Shown here: one piece after another, positions 5,379-5,407 of the stretch
Layout: each line of letters opens with the position of its first letter
Numbering within the stretch: the stretch's first letter is position 1
NCBI GenBank assembly: GCA_963575675.1
Contig: CAUYUA010000051.1
Location: forward strand, 1 to 5,407
Source: CAUYUA01 sp963575675
GTDB lineage: Bacteria; Pseudomonadota; Alphaproteobacteria; Azospirillales; Azospirillaceae
Direction of reading: 5' to 3'
Length of the DNA: 5,407 nucleotides
The notes under the pieces: model-generated
Told to the model about the DNA's origin: nothing
What the model saw: only the letters and a program-made list of their open reading frames with translations
The model's database searches: none
Made by a program: the position numbers and the translations under genes

Positions 5379-5407
5379 TTTAGGGCGTTTCTAAAAAACT
5401 ACACGGG

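Noticed and set aside
1..5407. tRNA or rRNA genes
   Set aside because: No cloverleaf with a CCA end or conserved rRNA segment was seen in the intergenic stretches.

Overview
The window looks like chromosomal DNA from a Gram-negative, probably proteobacterial, organism of moderate GC content. The evidence is family-level: an exonuclease VII small subunit next to a class II histone-deacetylase-like gene (a common proteobacterial neighbourhood), a TusA-type sulfur carrier, and a TPR protein with a GT9-like glycosyltransferase domain. Dispersed GC-rich intergenic hairpins are also present. A magnetotactic or other deep-branching proteobacterium would fit, but that is a guess. Every convincing gene is on the minus strand, so the region is best read from right to left.

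Right to left, the layout is as follows. (i) 5148-5378 holds a small unrecognised coiled-coil-like protein. (ii) 4811-5147 is an intergenic stretch with a 15-bp tandem repeat and a structured repeat element inside a larger inverted repeat. (iii) 4505-4810 encodes a small secreted or membrane protein with a glycine-zipper-like hairpin. It sits 18 bases upstream of a TPR-glycosyltransferase-like gene (2715-4486) that carries one frameshift near 4155-4166. (iv) 2532-2714 is an intergenic stretch with a hairpin plus T-run on the plus strand and a cluster of TTTGA direct repeats. (v) A likely operon follows: tusA-like (2286-2531), a histone deacetylase/acetoin-utilization-type deacetylase (1290-2219, broken by an in-frame TGA at 1590-1592), and xseB (1024-1287). 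(vi) 728-1023 is intergenic and carries an inverted second copy of the structured element. (vii) 140-727 encodes a stand-alone HD-domain hydrolase of the SpoT/MESH1 type. (viii) 1-139 is an intergenic tail with a different hairpin element and a 9-bp triplet repeat.

The genes do not form one obvious pathway. tusA, the deacetylase and xseB are tightly spaced and probably co-transcribed. The small membrane protein and the TPR-glycosyltransferase gene form a second unit. The HD hydrolase stands alone behind a repeat element.

The most interesting signal is non-coding. A roughly 130-bp element occurs twice in opposite orientations (about 881-1010 and 4971-5101). The copies share sequence blocks, a compensatory base-pair change in one hairpin and a conserved T-rich end. 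This suggests a structured RNA, a mobile terminator or a MITE-like repeat. Two of the larger genes carry lesions; these may be real decay or sequence errors, and the sequence alone cannot tell.
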